From contig CANTUZ010000012.1 in the NCBI GenBank assembly GCA_947846985.1, positions 22,282,135 through 22,346,134 on the forward strand: a stretch of DNA of 64,000 nt. Direction: 5' to 3'. The DNA is from Fratercula arctica. Its lineage: Eukaryota; Chordata; Aves; Charadriiformes; Alcidae. A program made the position numbers and the translations under genes. Shown piece after piece: positions 60,325-64,000 of this stretch (position 1 is its first letter; every line of letters starts with the position of its first letter). Under the pieces are notes generated by a model. That model made no database searches. It saw only the letters and a list, made by a program, of their open reading frames with translations, and had not been told where the DNA came from.

Positions 60325-61030
60325 AAAACAGAACCCAGCAGTAAGTGCAAAAGTCCTACTTGTGGAAAAAGAAAAAATAAATGTGCAATAGAGGTGGTCT
60401 CCCCATCCATGCATCAGCAAGGTGAAAAAGAACTGGAGCTTATAATGAGTCACAGACTGAATATGGGGGTTAGAATGTGAGGCTGCTGCAAGAAAGAGAC
60501 TGTTATATAAGAGACCCCACCTGGAGTACTGTGTCCAGCTCTGGAATTCTCAGCACAAGAAGGACATGGACCTGGCCCAAGGAGGGCCACAAAGATGATC
60601 CAAGGGCTGGAGCACCTCTCCCGTGAACACAGGCTGAGAGAGTTGCAGTTTTCAGCCTGAAGAGGAGGCTCTGGGGAGACCTTATAGCGGCCTTCCAGTA
60701 CCTGAAGGGGGCCTACAGGAAGCCTGGGGAGGGGCTGTTTGCAAGGGCATGTAGCGATAGGACGAGGGGCAATGGTTTTAAACTAGAGCAGGGCAGGTTT
60801 AGATGAGACATTAGGAAGAAGTTCTTTACGATGAGGGTGGTGAGACACTGGAACAGGTTGCCCAGAGAGGTGGTGGAGGCCCTATCCCTGGAGACATTCA
60901 AGGCCAGGCTTGATGAGGCTCTGAGCAACCTGATCTAGTTGAAGATGTCCCTGCTTACTGCAGGGGGGTTGGATAGATGACCTTTAAAGGTCTCTTCCAA
61001 CCCAACACATCCTATGATTCTGTTCTATGA
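60325..61030 (+). mobile_element. CR1 LINE, degraded 3' part
   Basis: Strong CR1 landmarks start at CACCTGGAGTACTGTGTCC (near 60518) and run through AGAGGAGGCTCTGGGGAGACC, GAACAGGTTGCCCAGAGAGG and GAGCAACCTGATCTAG (family stop) to GCAGGGGGGTTGG and a decayed octamer end at ATTCTGTTCTATGA. Weaker matches extend upstream: AAGTGCAAAAGTCCTACTTG near 60337 and GACTGAATATG...GCTGCTGCAAGAAA near 60455-60495. About 80 bp seem deleted around 60500-60515. Several frameshifts destroy the ORF. The 3' UTR matches the 33.9 kb tail. Confidence 0.93.
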
Positions 61031-64000
61031 TATATAAAGCCTAGGAAGTAATTTTTCTCTCTTTTAGTACAGGTAAGGTCTCAGCTAGCTAATTCTGGCA
61101 CCACGTTATTTTTAAAAAAAGAGATGTGGACTAATTAAAGAGAATCAACATTGAGAACTGTAACAAGATGAGGAACACTTCCTCTGCAGAAATGCTGAAG
61201 TGATTTCAATTGGTTTCAGATTGTTTCAGGAAAATTAAACCCCTGGATATTGCATATGATAATACCAAATTTAAGCCATACATGCTGTGGTTGGATAGCA
61301 TCCACTGAGACTGAAAGAAATATCCTCTTTGACATTAGTGGACATTTAAACCTCAGAGGAAAGAGAACATGACTAGCTAACAGACACTAGTATCTTTGAA
61401 AATGGGGAACTTACTGCAAGCTACAATAATGACAATATGCAACAAGAATTATAGAGAAAACCTGCACATACATCTACAACACACAGAGATTAAAAATTCT
61501 AGCCCTGAGAATGCCTTTTAATTGCTCTGTTCTTACTGTCAAAGATTAGACAGCAACATTCTGCATCTACAAAGGACAAATATGGTCTAAGCAAAGCTTT
61601 TAAAAAAGACTTATTTGATAAATGAAAATACTATGTTAGCTTCCATTGCAGAGAGAGAAAAATATACATGCAGTCTAATTCGAGTAGAAAGCAGCTGCAT
61701 CTAACACACTGACAGAACAACAACCACAGATACAGTCGGCACTAATGAGTGAACACTGGTCAGACTGTGAATAACAAATAAGCATGACAAGCTCTAGACC
61801 ACCAAGGACTTCACAGTGATTGTCACTGTGCAGCGCAACATAGGCAACAAACTTCACAGAGGCAGTAGGAAAAGAGCTCATGTCCCCATCCCCACAAGGC
61901 TCTCATTGCTGTAGCAGATGCTGTGGCAGCACTCATGCTGGCAGCATGTCAGCCCCAGCCCTAGGATGAGAAGGAAAAATCTCTGGTTAAATGCAGAGAC
62001 ACAGGCAAGCAGGCGATTCTCCATCCATTGTTTCAGCACAGGCCTGCTGTCATGACATGAATTCCATGCTGTTTCCATGACATGACATGACATGCCTGCT
62101 GTCACGACATGAATTCCTACCGCGTTAAGAAGGTATTTACTTCTCTCTCAACTATATCCCCATTAACACCCTTTTCTCACCTGGCAGGAGAACAGGCTAA
62201 ATGTGTGAAGAAAGGCCCCCGCATGCCAATATGGACCGGCTAAAGAAGACAGAAATCTCTATAAAACCAGCACTGCTATGCCCCAAAGTGGAGTCCCAGC
62301 AGCCTCTTCAGATGTGAGATTCTGACCTTCATCTGTCTTTATTTCTGACCTTCTCTATAGTTGATTTATTCAGGTTCCCCCCCTCCCATGTATTTTGAAG
62401 TATAGCCTACTCTCCAAACTCTCCATAAAAATGAGAAAAGCAAGCTGATGAACTCTCCTTAGAAATGTGCATTTTTTGTGTAAAGTCAATCACAATGGTA
62501 ATCAGAAAATCCGAACCTCTGAAAACCTTTGAGTTTGATTCTCTGACAGATGATAACTCCTATCATAAACTAATTTATTGTAGCAACAATTTTTGAAAAA
62601 TATGTTCACCGTTTCTGTGGATTTGTGTTCTAATTTTTATTGACTCTTATTTATGTAAGACTAGTAGAACTAGTTTCAGGCACTAATTAGGAAATTTTCA
62701 TATGAAATTCTTGTTGCTTTTAATCAGAAGTAATAAACTGCTATATTTCATGGCTAACACCTTATATGCTGCAACTTATTGCTAAGCTGATGCAAAAGAA
62801 AACCAATAGTAGCTAGACAGGGACATACAATTTAATGAAGGGTTTGCATATATGTCAATAAACGGAAGACTGTCACTTACATTCATATTATTTTTCTCAC
62901 TGATGTAGATTTGAGAGTTGAAAAATCTCATTTGCACAATCAGTACTGGTTTGTGTCACAGTAAGAATAAAAGTGAGATTTGAAAAAAAGAAATTTCAAG
63001 TACATTTTGATATTTTTATTGTGCTTATTCTTCACATGCTGCTGCAAATGCATTTAAAAATGTCCATGTAACATATTACAGTCAGAGTCTTATCGATAAA
63101 GTAATTGCCATATTACTTCAAGCTTTGCTAAATATTCCTGTTCCTGCTACTGATTCCAAGCAAGCAAGGCTGCTTTACCCAGAGAATAAATATCAGGGAC
63201 CCTAACTATGAATTCCGCTTTGCTGTTTATGATTTGGAATTATTTTTTCTGTACAACCAGTCCTTGAAAATTTATTCTCCTTAGTAGTCTACTTTCAAAT
63301 CCCTAAATAAAGCGGGCAAAGTGAGGAGCCGCCAGCTGATTCTCCTGTGGCGTATAGTATTCTTTTGTGTGCTGAACCTGTCTGAAATGTGACTTACTGT
63401 TTTGCAACTTACTTTTTTTAGCATACTTTCTTCTCCAAAATCTTAGGCCTATAATGAGCAAGCAATGGAGTAAATAAGTAGGTACTTGAGTAGCCAGAAA
63501 GTACAACTACTGGCCTGTTTGCTAGGGATGATTTTACAGTTCCCAGCGTGCATCAATTTTGAAAGTTATTGAGGGGGATTTGGACTTCCAGGCCACTGCA
63601 GAATGATCACTGGACACTCATTCGCTGGAGACAATCACTATTATTATGGCCCTGACTCCACATCCTTTGAAGGCATTGAAAGATTAGGTATTGATTTTTC
63701 AGTAGCATTTGTAAAGGGCCTGTGCACCTGACAGCAACTGGACCATATCATTAGACTATCTAAGGGATTTTTCATCAAATATATTTCTAAAGGTAACACT
63801 AATGGAAGAACTCTTAGCCTCTGAATCAGGAGATGGATGTGTAAGAGGGGTTAGTATTTTACAGGAAAGAACTTCAAGGAAACAGCTGCTAAAAGGCTGT
63901 TTAAAGTTATGGGTTACAAGCTAATCCTCTGATTTATGAAGGCAGCATAGTAACAGTTTTCTAATTAATTGATCTGATTGTTCTCAAGGGCGTTGGATTC
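61031..64000. other. Non-coding DNA to the window end
   Basis: No gene, RNA or clear transposon is recognised. It includes a locally GC-richer part (61890-62340) with an ATGAC microsatellite inside a 52-bp duplication and a TATA-like CTATAAAACC near 62258. From 62400 to 64000 it is ordinary AT-rich sequence. Confidence 0.6.
62041..62117 (+). repeat. 52-bp unit duplication with (ATGAC)n
   Basis: GCCTGCTGTCATGACATGAA near 62042 recurs as GCCTGCTGTCACGACATGAA near 62094, each followed by TTCC. Between them lies CCATGACATGACATGACATG, a three- to four-unit ATGAC repeat. It is a partial two-unit minisatellite with an embedded microsatellite. Confidence 0.9.

Noticed and set aside
1..64000. CRISPR arrays, bacterial operons, prophage or plasmid functions
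   Set aside because: The CR1 LINEs and LTRs show vertebrate nuclear DNA. No regularly spaced repeats or prokaryotic gene order exist.

Overview
The window looks like nuclear DNA from a bird. The evidence is several CR1 LINE copies that end in the ATTCTATG-type octamer, plus two solo LTRs of an avian endogenous-retrovirus type. The DNA is AT-rich and poor in CpG. I found no complete host gene, no RNA gene and no CRISPR array. Most of the window is non-coding and looks like a gene desert or the inside of a very large intron. Family names come from memory of avian repeats, not from a search.

Layout. Bases 1-8469 are single-copy AT-rich DNA. Between 8.5 and 12.2 kb lie two solo LTRs, both read on the minus strand and each flanked by an exact 5-bp target duplication, with a minus-strand CR1 tail between them at 10.5 kb. 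Bases 12.2-31.6 kb are single-copy sequence with simple repeats, a strong 20-bp-stem hairpin at 27.03-27.07 kb, and one open frame at 30.06-30.28 kb that ends on a good splice donor and may be an orphan exon. At 31.6-32.7 kb sits the best-kept CR1 copy, with an uninterrupted reverse-transcriptase fragment. A 109-bp CR1 tail (33.86 kb) and a much older CR1 remnant (35.5 kb) follow. At 43.3-44.5 kb is a CR1 reverse-transcriptase pseudogene with six in-frame stops. At 60.0-61.0 kb is another degraded CR1. The remaining sequence is non-coding, with a few blocks that resemble conserved enhancers.

How the parts relate. Nothing here forms a pathway. The mobile elements are 5'-truncated or reduced to solo LTRs and none could move itself. 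At least four CR1 ages or subfamilies are layered, from the nearly intact 31.6 kb copy to the heavily decayed 35.5 kb and 59.97 kb remnants. No new multi-gene system is visible. The observations most worth testing are the hairpin at 27 kb, the exon-like frame at 30 kb, the CCAAT/TATA cluster at 55.75 kb and the CpG-retaining block at 57.5-58.0 kb.
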